Positions 35,367 to 49,900 of a stretch of 64,000 nt of DNA are shown here, in pieces (the stretch's first letter is position 1; each line of letters opens with the position of its first letter). This stretch comes from Pomacea canaliculata (lineage: Eukaryota > Mollusca > Gastropoda > Architaenioglossa > Ampullariidae). The stretch spans positions 10,155,807 to 10,219,806 of the forward strand of contig NC_037601.1 in NCBI RefSeq assembly GCF_003073045.1, written 5' to 3'. A model generated the notes under the pieces. That model made no database searches, was not told the origin of the DNA, and was given only the letters and a program-made list of their open reading frames with translations. A program made the position numbers and the translations under genes.

Positions 35367-37955
35367 TTTATTGTTCAGTATCATGACCAAGATAGGTTGT
35401 ACTAAATAATACTGACCAGTAATGATGAAAAAGAACATTTAAACATTAGGCAACAATGGATGGTGAGATAGGCATAGACACATTGAACAACATAAAGATG
35501 AAGTACAAGAGCAGAACATAATTTAAGGTATAAAGGGATGTAGGAACTGTAAAACTGTAGAGATGGAGTAGCTACATAATGTTATAAAATGACAGCCATT
35601 GCAATAGTAATTCAGGACAGTAATTCAGGGATAGTACTTAGCAGACAAATATGTTTACCGAGAACATTTTGAGCCAAGAGTGGTGAATGTGATGAATAAT
35701 AATGGTTGCATTTTAGTGGCTGTCACTCAATTTTTTTCAGCACTCTCACAAATGGTTTGTAGTCTGTTTTCACTCTTACATAGTGCTAGCTGACTATTCA
35801 CCATGGCCTATCAAGCAAGCACTTCTAACTTCTGTTGAAAAGATGAAGACTTTGAATGGTAATTAAAATAGGACATCTAACCAAGTAATGTATTGTTTGA
35901 ATAATGTTCAAATGTCGTTCTTAAGGCACAACGTGGAGTAGTCATGTGCATTTGGAATCACAAATATCTGCAGGACAATCTTGAATCTAAAGAAATTGAA
36001 AAATACCAAAAAGGAACTGATACGAAATTTCCCCATGAAATGCACTGCACATGAAAGACAAGTAATCATCAGTAACGATACCATAGCAACTATGAACTTT
36101 GTGGCTGGATGATGATGAACAACTAAGGTGTGAGCAGGAAAAAGTAAGTTCGAAATATAATTTTATGCTTACTATATACATATAACACAATAACAGCTAT
36201 TTCACCTTCTGAAAAATGAGATATAGCAACCTATGTCAGTGCCTTCATTTTATTGTAATGTGGCGTAACACATAATAAGCCTTCATACTTCTCTTTTAAA
36301 AAAAAAAAAAGCCTTTCTAAATGAAAGGAGAAACAATATTGTAAAATCATATAAAGAAAGAATACCCCTTAGTGCCAGGCCAAGCTTTACCTTTAACATT
36401 TTATACAGACACATCAGGTCAGACATTCCTCATACTTCCTTAGACCCATTAGGTCTGACATCCCTCACATCTGCAACCTGATGTCCCTTACACACTCATA
36501 GTCCCATCAATTCTGAAATATTTAGAAAAATCCTTTGCAGAATATTCAGTCTGCCATTGTAATACTTTCCTACCCACATAAATATTTGCCATTGGATATA
36601 CCATGTGGGGACAAGTTTCCAAACCTGCTCCTTTATGAGAGGAGATACATGTTTTTATGTGAGTCATAAGGCAGGTATACGCATGTGAGACGAGATATGT
36701 GTTGCATGTGTGGTTATTGTGTGGGCACAAAGACAAACTCCACAAAATTCCTTAAACAATCTAACAGACATTGACAGGATGATTGTTCAAGGAACATTTT
36801 TTGATTTTGCATGACTAAAAATAACCTTCAATTGTTAAAAACAGCTGAAAGAAAAATGAGAATTGCAAAAGATTTCAAGTGGTGCTTTCATACACTATTT
36901 CATGCCAATGTGCAATGTGCCATGTGAGTTTTGGAAACAGCCATTTGTTTGCCTCAATAGCCTTTTAAAAAATCTCAACACGCCCAAGGTTTTTGACAAA
37001 TAAATACAATATAATCTGGATTAAGACCTAAAACCAAGGTTGCCTGATCTCAGGGAGGAGGGACACAAGAGGAATTATCCTGGCATTGTGTGTTTGTGCC
37101 TAAACTTTTCGAGCTACATTCTTCTTTTCTTCATAATAATTTTCCAAAGAAGCAGTCAGCTTCACAACGCAGATTACGAAATGGAAATCTAATTTAAATT
37201 TTTTAATTGTGCAATAAAATTAGTATCAGCAGCATCATACGAATGGCATTTGGCACCCCTAATTAACAAAAGTTAAAATATTTGCTCATTTTAAATAAGA
37301 CAAATTAAATTAAATAGGATTTTAAAGGAATATGGCAATAATTGTTAAAGAAGCAGTGGTTATTTAAATAATGCTTGAGATTAATCAAACATTTCAGAAT
37401 AGATATGTGGTAAATAATCATTGTATTTACATTAAAGCTGTCAAAACAAGATATTTCATGCCCTTCCCATCTATGGCCCCCCCTCCCCATTTGCTAGGCC
37501 ACTGACCACCATAAAAACCCATTTTAAGTATTGTTTCTGCTTAAAATATTATTATGGATAACAGATGTTGAAAGTCCCATTTTAATTAAGTGCTAATTTT
37601 CCAAATAAATAAAAATCAGAAGACTTCTGATTTATAGACGATGCAAGGAACTGTCTCTCAATTATAGTATGTGACCCAACAAAATTATTAGAATTAACTC
37701 CCTTTAGAAAGAATATGGTCAAGTGCTGCCACAAAGTTTAGCACAGAAATCTGTCAGGTGAGTCAGGGGTATGACGTTTGGCATCACATGTAGATCAACC
37801 TGTTCACAGAAAGTTTACATGCCATACTTGGTTGGTTGGTTTGTTGGTTTAGTAGGTGCTTCCACCTTGAGGTGATTTTGCACTACAGGAGAAAGGGAAA
37901 GTGGAGGAAACCAGAGTAACTAGAGAAAACCCCTGATGTGATAATTCAGCACTTT
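35367..37955 (-). other. 3' UTR of the RBCK1/SHARPIN-like gene
   Basis: A minus-strand AATAAA lies at 35367-35372 and others occur further in (for example near 36248), so the UTR length is uncertain. No coding exon is visible here. Confidence 0.4.
37830..37935. repeat. Interspersed repeat next to the RBCK1-like stop codon
   Basis: Contains GGTGCTTCCACCTTGAGGTG and GGAAACCAGAGTAACTAG followed by AGAAAACCCC, with a (GGTT)n run on its left. The first block recurs at 49988-50012. I recall the GGAAACC/GAGAAAACCC core from molluscan repeats, but cannot name the family. It begins about 20 bp downstream of the stop codon on the minus strand. Confidence 0.45.
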
Positions 37956-40900
37956 TTAGTGACAGTTGTTGCACTGGGGGTGACATTTTTGCTCATCGAC
38001 TCGACAGCGACATCCTCCAGAAATGTCTCCTTTTCCCTGAAATTCAGAAAAAAATGTTATCAAGTCAAAGAAATGGTATTTCAGTTTTTGTTACTTGTAG
38101 TAAATAATGTTATAGAATATAGAATACTATTCTGGGGAGGTGTTATCACATTTGAGTAAATCTAAGACTCACAAACTCTCAGCCCTGATTTATAGTTTTA
38201 CTGCCAGTGAAACCTGATTGCAATACATCTGAATTGTCACCCACTGATTGCTTTATAGTGCAGATGATCTACGTGCGCAGACTTTGCCAAGATGGCCATT
38301 CTGTCCCAAACATCAAGGCACATGACAAAGGCAACCCATGAGAAGCATATGTGTCTGTCTCATCTTATACTCATCTGTGTACTATTCCATAATGGACATT
38401 CCTTGCATGTCCCTCAAACACTGACATTATTATGATTCAAATACTCATTTATAAACAAATTTTTGTTGCTATGAAAAAAATCTAGATTAAGTGAATTTTT
38501 AAGTGGTTGCCTAACCTAGGATCAAACTCACTTTTGGGCCCCACCGACGACCTCTGGTCACCCAGCAGATCTCTGTTTTGCAGATCGAGCAGCGGATCCA
38601 GTCACAGCCATCTTTTTTCTGTAAGATGACATGACACTGAGGACATTCCATTGCCTTCCCTTTAATGAGCATTTCCTGTCAAACAGAAGATGTCCTGTTA
38701 CCCAATGTACTTGCACCGTGGCTTCTTTTAAAATAACAAGCTGTTGTCGCATGAGGTGAAATATTTCCCCACAATGTAGCACATTTCTCCTCTCCCTAGG
38801 GCTATGAAGTGACACAGTTACAGAATAACTTGCATGGTACAGGTCACTGTGAAATCATGTAACAGATGTGACACCACACAAAGTGATACAGGTCACTTTT
38901 ATACACTCATATGTCTCAACTTCGCCCTGCAGCATTGAATTTTTTCAGATAAATGTCACAAATTTTCAGACTTGGTATGATATTTATACTGTTAATATTC
39001 TATGACAATAGAGTTGAGGGATAAGACCTTAACGATGCAGAGCCGACAAAGTCAGATAACAGCTACAGAAAATATGCAAATAAACAGGAACAAAAGAAGC
39101 AAGATACTTCACTACATGAACCAGCAGAAATGACATCAACTACATTTGTTTCCTGAATGCAGTACATCTTGACAGCAGATAATACCAGTGAATATAGAAA
39201 TCTCAGGCGACAAATGAAAGAAGTAGAGACAGTACAAAAGAATATAGACAGCAACCTAACAAGTATAAATGAGCCAGCAAGTACAAGTAAAATACCAACA
39301 TTTCAAGTACAATTGGAACAGCAACGTATCAGTGAGAAGCAAGTGTGCAACATTGCCGATGATAAATGTAAAAGAAGAATTCTGACTAATGCAAATGAAT
39401 GCTGAGAGTATAGGTGACATACATGAGCAAAACCCTCTGAACTATGGGAAGTGACAGGGTACCTTCAAAACCTCCTGGGTTTGTCTGGCAGCTACATCAT
39501 TGGCAGCACGAATCTTAAGATCCTCCTGGTACTGTTTGCAGTCCATCCCATGGTGGATAGCTCGGCAAGTCAAGCAGTTGACACGTCTACAAACAGGGCA
39601 GTGGAAAAAGTTGACATTGTCCTCGTAAATACACCAGCCTGGACAGTCGGTGGTCACGCAGTGATAGCTGTTCGTCTCATTGCTTTCTGCAATACTCAGG
39701 CTTCGCTGAAGGTGCCGCTCATAGACCTCATGGGAAACTAGCTGACAAACAGTTGGCAAGGGTCCTCTTATCATGCAATATAATGACAATTACTCATCTA
39801 TGTTATCCTTTGTTGTTTCAATTGTCCTAAGTTCATGATGGTTTTAAAAAAAATTTCTTCAGGTCTTAAATTCTGAAAAATTAAATTGACCTATTTGTCA
39901 TTTAGGATAAGGAATTAGACTAATTCAAAACAGGATGCATAGCTGGTTTACATAAGTTCAAAACAGTAGACATATTTCATTATTACTTAAAATAGTAGAA
40001 TGTAATGATGGTACAAGGTCAAGAAGTGTAGACTCACTGCACGAATTTCTCGGTCTTGCAAACGAGCATAGCAAGTGTAGTTGTTATCTGTATAAGGGCA
40101 TGAAAGCTCTGCTTCCTCAGTCAGCCTCACGGTCTCTACCAGACAAGACCTGTGTGACAAACAGATTGTCATTGCACCCATGGAGCATGGCCTCCTTTTG
40201 CGTACACACCAGTTCTGGTTATTTTTCAAACCCACTGACTTAACTAGAAAAAAAACCTGTGCCACAAAAGGTCCAGTTTCAGCCAGTTGACCTAACTTTA
40301 TCTCCATAATATAATAACACGCAGATCACATTTAGTTCCATAGTATGTTCTTCTCAATTATACGTTGCAGTTTACAAGCAAAAGTTCTCTATACTTTGCA
40401 GTTACATACTGTTGTGTAGTTGATTCCATTCACTGTGGGTTTGAAGCTACTTGTGTCAGATCAGAAAACTGTCTAGTGAGCAGTGATTTAGCATCTGCTT
40501 TCTAAGGAGAGGTATGAAGTGTCAAAAAAGGAGTATGGGCTCCACTTTTATGCCCAGCCCAGATCTAGTGAATGACTGACTTTTAGGCAGCTATACAGTT
40601 CCCCTGACTAGAATGCAATAAAGACCATTACATGTTCAACCTGCATCCATACTTGTACAAACCATCCCTCTCACCTAAGTGTGTAGTTACATGCTCTCCT
40701 CTCATATATGCTTTCTATACATCACCTCCTGATCTATACACTCTCTACACTGGACATCACTTCCTCCACTCCTATCTCACCTATATCCAATGCACATAAA
40801 ACATCACCCACCCCCTTGACAGTAAAAAAAAGACAACCTGCAGAACTGGTGAAGACATTCTCTCAGGACAACTCCCTGTCCTACTTCAACCTCTTCAAAG

Positions 40901-43900
40901 CAGATGGGGCAAGAAAAGTTGATTGTGTTGTAGACCAGATCCTCGCTGTCTGCTTGCAGCAGCTGCTGATAGTTCTTCTCGCGCAGTAGTATCTCTGACT
41001 GTACAATGTAATCAAGATGTCAAAACTGAAGGGTCTATGGTTTTATCAATAATCCTAAACTTTTAATTTTAATTGGACTTGTCCCCATGAGGCTTGCTTA
41101 ATAATTATGTAATGACCAAATCTCAGCAAATATCTTTCTTCTAATTGTGTGATAAAGGTTCCAAATATCAACATTTTCATTATCTCTTGTGCTCAGAAGC
41201 CCTTCAAAAACATGACTTCATTTAGGATGGATATGATTCATGAACAAAATTTTTTATCTCTTTCATTGGCTGCAGCAGGGTTGATGTCAGCAGATGTTTC
41301 AGCAGCTTTAGTTCTGATAATGTCAGCACATCTTTGCAGCACACTGAACTATGTAGCCTGATATTTAAAATGAATTAAACCCACTTAACTTGAAAGAAAA
41401 ATAATACACTTGGGTTGATTTAGAGAATTAAAATACTATTTTGGCATCCATTTTTTTTCCGACAGCCTTCACTGTTTATTTTCTGAAGAAAATTAAAATG
41501 CATGATAGTGTCCAACATATGATGCAGTGTCACAGATGGTATAATGGTGCTTCAAAAATGATGCAAGGATGAGGGATGAGAGAGGACATAGTTATTAAAC
41601 AAAGGCAAGTCACTGTCCTGGGGACAGTTATTTAAGCAAGGGTGTGGTCTCTAGTCATAATGTGGTATTTAGGCATCACAGATGTTTTACCCTTGGGACT
41701 ATAGTTATAAAGCAGTGGTAAAGATGCTGTAGGGTAAAGTAACAAAAAGCAATATTTGCAGGGCCTTTATCTCTATATATAGCTAGCATTAGCCCTCTCT
41801 GGAATTTGTCCTTGTGGATTAATAAAGTTGTTTTGCTTGCCCTTGTTGTCCCCATTTTCCCCCGGGCAAGGCTTCATGTTGCTTTATAACAATGGTCTCA
41901 AGATGTCACACGCTTGCTCACTCACATACACATGCTGTTGCTAACCAACATGGTACTAGCCCCAAAACATGCCCAATCAAAACACCATGTTTATTTACTT
42001 TCACTACATAAGTTGTCAAGTTACAGAGCACTTTGACCATGCTAAACATACAAGACAAGATGGAACAAAAGTCTACTTGTAGAAATAACAGACAGGACAA
42101 TATTTCTCCTATGTGCAATCTGCAGGTGACATGAAGCATTATCTGTTCCCTGTAAAAGTCACTTGTGAAGCATTATCTGTTCACTATAAATGCCAAAGTA
42201 GCTAAAACAATTATTTCTGTCACCTGCCCACCCAGCGAGATGAAAGAAAACAGAAAACATTGCTCACAAAAGTTGTGGGACATACACTCATTAGTTAAAG
42301 CTGTTAGACATAACACAGCTCAGTAATGTCAGACATTAGACACTGTAGCACAAAACACTAGCTTATCATACCACAGTAGTTGTGGAACTCAGATAACATC
42401 ATCTGCTATGACAGCAATGGTAAACAGAACACAGTTACAAATAAATTTTAAGTTGCAGTGCTTAGCAGTTTTATTCACCTATCACAAGACAATTGCAATC
42501 AGAAAAAAAATGAGTGGTGCTTTTTGGGAAAGAAAGGAGGTCAAGATTACCCACTTCCCCAATGTGAGAAATAGTAATGTGAAGTTACTGTCATGTGTGC
42601 ATAATGAGCTGTGCAGATAAACCAGTTCAGCAAGCATTTGTTCTATGGTGGCCTCCAGGCAGGAAGACAAAAGTTACTGTAATATGTACACAGGGGTGTG
42701 TGCAGACGAATTGGTTCAATGAACATTTGTTCTATGGTGGTCCCCAGTGAGAGAAGAGAGGGTGTAATTTACATATAGCAAGAAATGATCAGAGAAATCA
42801 GTGGAGTGCTTCTCTTATGTGGTCATAAGTAAAGCTTTTTTAAATGTATTAAATGTCCTTACTTGTTGGTACTAAGGATTATCTTTTAAACCCATAAAAC
42901 ACCCTGAACATAATAAGTTGAATGACAAACTGTTAGCAAGCAGAAGTGCATTTCCTATCTTCCTCTTAATGGCATAATGCAGCGGTTCTCAACCTGTGGG
43001 GCTTGGACGTGCTTAAAAGGGGGAGGGGGGGCGCAAAGGTGGTCATTTTTTGTAAAGTTTCTTATACCGGTATTAGTGAAATTAGCTTACATTGCTGGCT
43101 AAGGGGGGCGCGCTGATGTACCTTTGTTCGTCAAGGGGGCGTCACAAGTAAAAGGTTGAGAACCGCTGGCATAATGTCTATCAAAGAAGTGCTCACTGCT
43201 AAGGGTGGTGAATAACAAAATCATTTTAGTCTTATTCTTAAATGCATAAAAACAAAAGATGTCTTTAAAGTTATGTGTGCTTTCAACCCAGCTGTGGAAT
43301 GTTTGAATAAATTTAAAACAACTACCACGGCATCTAGTGATGCTCTTAGGTCACTGTATCCAAAAAAAGTAGCCTAATGGTATGAGGGGACTTTCTATGA
43401 TTGCTGTACTCAAGATGGCTTAATGGTATAAGGAGACTTTCTTAGAAGGACAAGCCTTTATGTCAACGTCCATGACATGAATTCCCAGTGTGGTCCAACA
43501 ATAGGAAATCATAGAAGATGGGATTTGTGAAAGGGCTCAATGTCTGTGTTACATTTATTTGTCCATATCAAGCAAACTTGCTTTCATGCCCTGGCTCTTA
43601 AGTCTTATCAAGATTTGTTCACATAAAAAGATCCTATTGATGGTGCTTAACTACACTGATATACAATGTAGGGGGGGCAGTTTCTGTGATAACTGACAAC
43701 GCTCAGGTAAGAATGGGGCTCTATTCCTCATCCCTGTCTAACGGCCATCCAAGGAAAGTGTCTGGTACATCCTCTCCAAGTTCATTCTGCACAGGCTCTC
43801 TAGTACTGATGAACGACGCTGTCAGTCTTGCTGTCTGAGGGGCTGTGCCTGTAGACTCACCAGAAGGATGTGTTTGCTGCTGCAGGGCATCATTAAGGCA

Positions 43901-46900
43901 CAAGATAAGATTGAGTTCTTGCTCTGTTAGTTTGCGACTGACTGATGTAGCACGTGCATGCACAGTGCTCTCTCCTGGACCCTGGGTGTGACCTTGGCCG
44001 TGCCCCTGCCCCAACTCCTGAAACACATTGAACAGGACACACCATCAGGACAAGGGCATGGTAAGGTCACACCCCCACTCGTGAAGTAACTTTTCATTCT
44101 ACAGTGCACATTAAACATCTCGTATAACTTAGTTTTACTACAGGTTGTAGTGACTGGAATGCAAGTCCACTCCTCAGATGCCAGCAAAGTGACAACAAAA
44201 AAGTTCTGGCTATTATGTAGCCAGCCAGGATGCTTGAACAACTCTATTAACTACAATGAACTGTAAAGGGCATTAACTCATGGTAAAAAGTGTGATCTTT
44301 AACATCTTAATCCCCAGCAACCTTGTAGAAGTTTTGGAATTACCTTTACCCTTTTTTTTTAAACTCTGCATGTACAAGATAATTAACTGACTTCTGTTCT
44401 CCTGATATTTGTGAATGCATAAGCATACTATTTAAAAGCCCAAGAAAGTTGATGTAATCTCTCAATACCCAAGAATATAACTTATCTGCTGTTTCCCAGT
44501 CCTTATTACAGCACAAAAGAACAACAAATGCATCAAGCACAGAGAAGGTGTGATAAAAATATATATAAACAGGGCACCAACGATGTCCATGTGCTTGGAT
44601 GTGTAAATACACATAACACAGAGGTATGGAGCCTGACAGATCTGGGCACCAAGATCTTCTGCAGCATATAAAAAATGTATCAGGAAGTCTATAGGCAGTC
44701 TCCTCAGACAACAAGCTCACCTGAAGCATAAGTTCTTCCTCCCTCAATTCACGCTCGTGTCGTTGTCGCTCTTCTTCCATCATAACATAGCCCTCAGGTA
44801 CTCTATAGTCTTCAGGCCGAGCTGACCCACAGGCTTCACAGCCTGGCCGTGTGGGAGTATTTATAAGAGTACAAGTATCACACTGCCACCCCAACTGCAG
44901 ACAAGAAAAGAAAATTTAATATTTTATTCATACCAAGTACACAGAATATCAAACATATAAAATAGTTAATCCCCCTGTTGGATCACCACCTTGCCGCGGT
45001 CGAGGGGCTTGCATGTCTCGATGACCCTAAGAGCTATGCCGACAGGAGCATCAGCTCCTAGCAGGGTCACCCAAGACGGACAGGTCGAAGGGTAGAGACC
45101 AGACAAAGAGTGGTCCATGAGTGCTGAAGTCGGAGGTGGTGGGCCGCAAGGCGCACTCTGAAATAACCACACCACCACGCAACAAAGCCTATGCCACTTG
45201 GAGAAATAGTTAATTGAGATATGGCTATCTTTCTCCATTATTGAACCCCCAGAAATGCTTAATTGTTTTACTACCAATAAAAAGTTAGAATGACAATCAT
45301 GTCGCTGTTCAGCACTTGAGAGATTGCAAAGGACAGTAACCCCGCACACCAGTAATGACAAGTTTAGCTCCCTGCTTGTTGCAACTGATCAATCTGCTAC
45401 AGGACAAGTATGTAGTCATGCTTGATGTAACTTTGACAAGTCCATGTAGTCATGCTTGAGGTAGCCTTCATCAGTCCTGAAGTCATGGAGTCTACTAGAC
45501 TTGTGTAGAGTACAGATTTTTGAGGATGGCACAAGATGCAGCTTCTGGTGAAACAGTGGTTTTAGTGACTAGTTCATTCAGCTTTGTTACAGGTTTGATT
45601 AGTCCATCTGATATTGGATCTGCCAGTTTTTTCCTAGCTTCAGTCATTCCATCAATTTGCTTTATTAGCAAAAGTAGCTGGCATCTGTGTGTGAGAGAGA
45701 GACTGTCACTAAACTACACTGGCTCATGACACCCCACTGTGTCAACAAGCTCAGTATGATGTGAAAGCCTGTAATTCTCATTAATATGAAATTATGCACA
45801 GCAAGAATTCAGGACTGGGCTTCAGCATCTAAATGCTGTTCTACTTACAGTAGGTAAGGGTAAGCAGGTGATGGGCTTGACTTTTACGTTCTGAATATGT
45901 CAGTGGAGTCACAAGGTATCAATGAAACACACTGAGATACACCTCATTTGGTGATGAGCAATCTTCCAGCAGTGTTTACCGAAAATAGGATAAAGGCTTT
46001 GGGGGTTGGCGGGGAATAACATCATGCAGGAAATCAAAATCCCTCTGGTTGGACAGCGTCCTCACATGCTGAATGTTAAGGGGCATTACACAGTTACCAT
46101 ACATGATATCACCAGATGAAAACAAAGATCCAAGACCTAGCAATCACCAGGACAGGTGACAAAAACATTGCTGAGTCAGAACAGGGATGAAAATGGTGAT
46201 CCACTTTCTAAGGCACAAGTAAATGGAAGCCCTACCATCAGTATTTAACCCTAACCCTGAATGAAACAGTAACAAAGATAGTCCAGCATTAAGAGTATCT
46301 CATATCTTTACATGCACTGTTAAGCTGATATACATTACATCTCTGTTGTTGTCCCAAGCTATTATGTTAACAGTAATCACATCTTACCCGTCTCAAGGTG
46401 CCACAACTGACACACACTCATCACAAGTATGACAGACAACTACACACCTACCTTTCTTAAGGTGTCAGATAACAGCTGTCACATCTTACCTGTCCCAGGC
46501 TTGTAGGTTCCTCCTCTTCATTGTGCTGCAAGATCTCAGGGGCACTGCAAGCCCTTTGAGAATGCACCCTAAGCCCTGTTGGTATCACTGGTAGATCTGA
46601 AGCTGCAGGAGCATGTTGAGCACCACCAACCCGTCCAAAACCAGGCCCAGAGAAGGGACCAGAGGTGAGGTCAGATGGGGTGGTTATGTCTGACATTGTT
46701 GGAAAGTCGGAGGGTAAAGAGTCTACACTTGTGGCTGTGGGATGACCAGGAGGATGGCAGGCTGCTGGAGGTAACTGAGTATGACCTTGACCTAAGTTCT
46801 GGATCATGACACCTAATTGATGACTGCCTGAGGTGTTGCTTCCTGGGAAGTGCATAGATTCATAGTCTGGAAAATATAACAGTATCAGAATAAAAAAAAA

Positions 46901-49900
46901 TTGCTGTGCACAATATTTAACAAAAGATATGACAATGGAGCTGTACTTCTAAATAACAAGATGCATGTAATGCAGTACTTAGCAGTTGGAGCTATAAAGA
47001 TACGTTACACAGTACTTAGCAGTAGGAGCCATGCATAGCTTATAGCTCACATCCACGAGGAAATATGCATTACAAATTCAATTATTATTATTAAAAGCAA
47101 CATAATCTCAATTATTATTATTATTGCTAAAGACCCACCTGAACATTTTGTGTGTTTTTCAGATATCAATAAATATAGGCGATATAAACCTAACCTGTAA
47201 ATTTCAGCCCCCAAATCCATCCATTAATTATCCACTATGATTCGCACCTGCGATCAACATGTGCTGATAACAGTGTACTATGTCATGTTAGTGCAACATT
47301 CACAAGGTTGCCTGAAGTCAACACTAATCAGAGAGAGAGAGAGGGAGAATGAGTGACAGTTTAGATTATTGGTACGATGGAAATCTGCATTTCTCTTGGT
47401 TCTGAAAACCTGCTACTTTAGCATGAGAAATGCAGACTTTCAATGCCCGAATAACCCAAACTGTCGCTCTAAAATCTAAATAGTGTTGTGAATGGTGTAC
47501 CAAAGTGACATAGTACACCGTTACTAGAGCTTGTTGACTGCAGGTGTGAATCAGGTACTTTGGTAGCGGATAATTAATTAACAGATGGGTTTTGGAGACT
47601 GAAATTTACAGGTTAGTTTTATATCGCCTATATCTACCAATATCTGCAAAAAATGCAAACCATTCAGGTTGGTCTTTAATAAGGGCAGCATGATCTTAAT
47701 TATTATTATTCTTTAATGACGGTGACATGATCTCACCTCCACTAGCATCCCTGGTATTTCTAACACTGTTTCCCTGCCCTGAAATACATGTGAAGAGCAA
47801 CAATTTAATTTGCATTGAATAGCATTTCAGTCAACATAGTTTGCACTATCTGCACTGACTAACAAATAATGAAAGCACAAGAAAACAAAATATGAAAAAC
47901 ATAAGCCAATAAAAGCATGCTACAATACATAAAACACAGCTACTATAACAAGTAATCAACAAACTCAAAAGAAATACATAGGCAATAAGAAATATTTTTA
48001 AAAAAAGCAGAAAATAATCTAATGGAAAATGCCATTGAACAAGAAACTGCTGTACGATGACAAAAATCAACTCACTATACACTTGATATTTGTCCAAATA
48101 CAAAAATATCTAGTAAGAATCACTAAAATCAATCAACACTCCTGGCAGGTAAAGGGGAACAACATGGACAACAGAAGGCACAACACTGGTCAGTTGACTG
48201 AAATCAGCTTGACCAGAAAGATATTTGGTTACAATTTAAAAAAATGTCTAGAAAAATACAAAATATGTAAATGCAAAATGTATTCTGCACCGTAACTTCA
48301 TAAAGACAACAATTTGAGATAAAAGATCATGGCTTTTAAATGTTATTACACCAAAATCCTTTATGACCACACTGTTATCATAATTTGTTACATTTGCTAT
48401 ATAAACCAAAAAAACTAGAGATACTGTGACCCAGTTACCCTTCAGATAACCAGACATGACTTACCTTCAGTCGTGGATGCCTGTTGTGCAGGGTGATATT
48501 CCTCACGAGTACCGATTATGTTGCCCGCACGTGCATTTAGCAGATACAAGTACAGAGTGTGCCCACAGCTGTTCACGTCACATTTACTAAGGCATTCTGT
48601 ATCTGTTCGAATTTTCTTTCCAATTATCCATTTCTGGACTTCAGCTGGAAATCCATATTTTCCTAGGAACTACAAGGGACAGGAAACAAACTGAGAGAGT
48701 GAACAGTCCCCTAGCGCATTCCCTGTTAAACCAATGGTAAATCTTGTCCATGTAAATTTTCATCTGGCTTTCATCCTATTTTCAAACAGAAGAACTGAGC
48801 TCAAATCTTATTATGGACCAGGCTAGTGCAGCTGGTCTATAAAGTGGAATAAGCAATCTCCTGCTGGTAATCATCAGACTGATGTACTTATCTATAAATT
48901 ATAATCAACATTATAAGATGAAGAATGACTTCAAGGGCTGGTTCTCTGATTAACCCCAGTAACTCAGGCTGGCAAATCAAACCATGTTAAAGGAGATATT
49001 CTGACATTCTTAGAGGACAAAAAGGCTTATAACATTCACAGATTCCTGTTTTTCTCTCACTTACCATGTATTTCAAATCTGCAATTGTGTCATTAGGCTT
49101 TACTTTGATGTCCCTCAGAGTTAAGGCTGATTCTCGGTCTTCCACATGAACTGTAACACTACAAACAATACACTCATACTATTAATATGACACCCTCATC
49201 AATAACTGTATCATTACAATGACACTCATCCATACCATATAATGAAAATAATAGGATTTATATAGCACATTTCCCCACATGAAGGAGAGCTCAATGCACT
49301 ATATAAGATGTAAAGGCAGTTGGAATCTCTCCAGTCTCCATGTGGGACAACAAGAAAAGGAGTGTGGGAAGACCAAATTGACTTACCATGCTTGTCAGTT
49401 CAAAGCTGTTGTTGAAGAGTCTTTTAAAGAAAACGAAATAGTGGTATTCTGAAAATATTGCACACACTATGAACAAACCTGAATTCTTGTTCAAGAGAAT
49501 ATTGTTGCTGGGAGTCACTGTTAATGATCGTCAAATGTGCATGGCCCAGAGCCATGTATGCAGCAATCTCTTGTGCCCGTCTGACGTTGCCCACCCGAAT
49601 GACTGCAGCAAGCTCCTCAGACAGCTGTGGCATTATATCTTGATTCATCTGGGAACAAAAAAATCTACCTGATTATTTGACAAGCCACAGTAGAGTACAA
49701 AGTAGAGAACAAGGCAAAGGATGTGAGAACCACATGGACCCAACTGAGGGATGCTGCCCCAAACCGGGTCCATCGGCGGTGTTGTTGCGGCCTTATGCAC
49801 CTCGAGGAGAAACAAGGAATAAACTAAACTATTTTACATGCCATTATGAAAACCAGAATGAAGCTCTTACTATAAAGCATATGCTTAACTCTTTACAATT

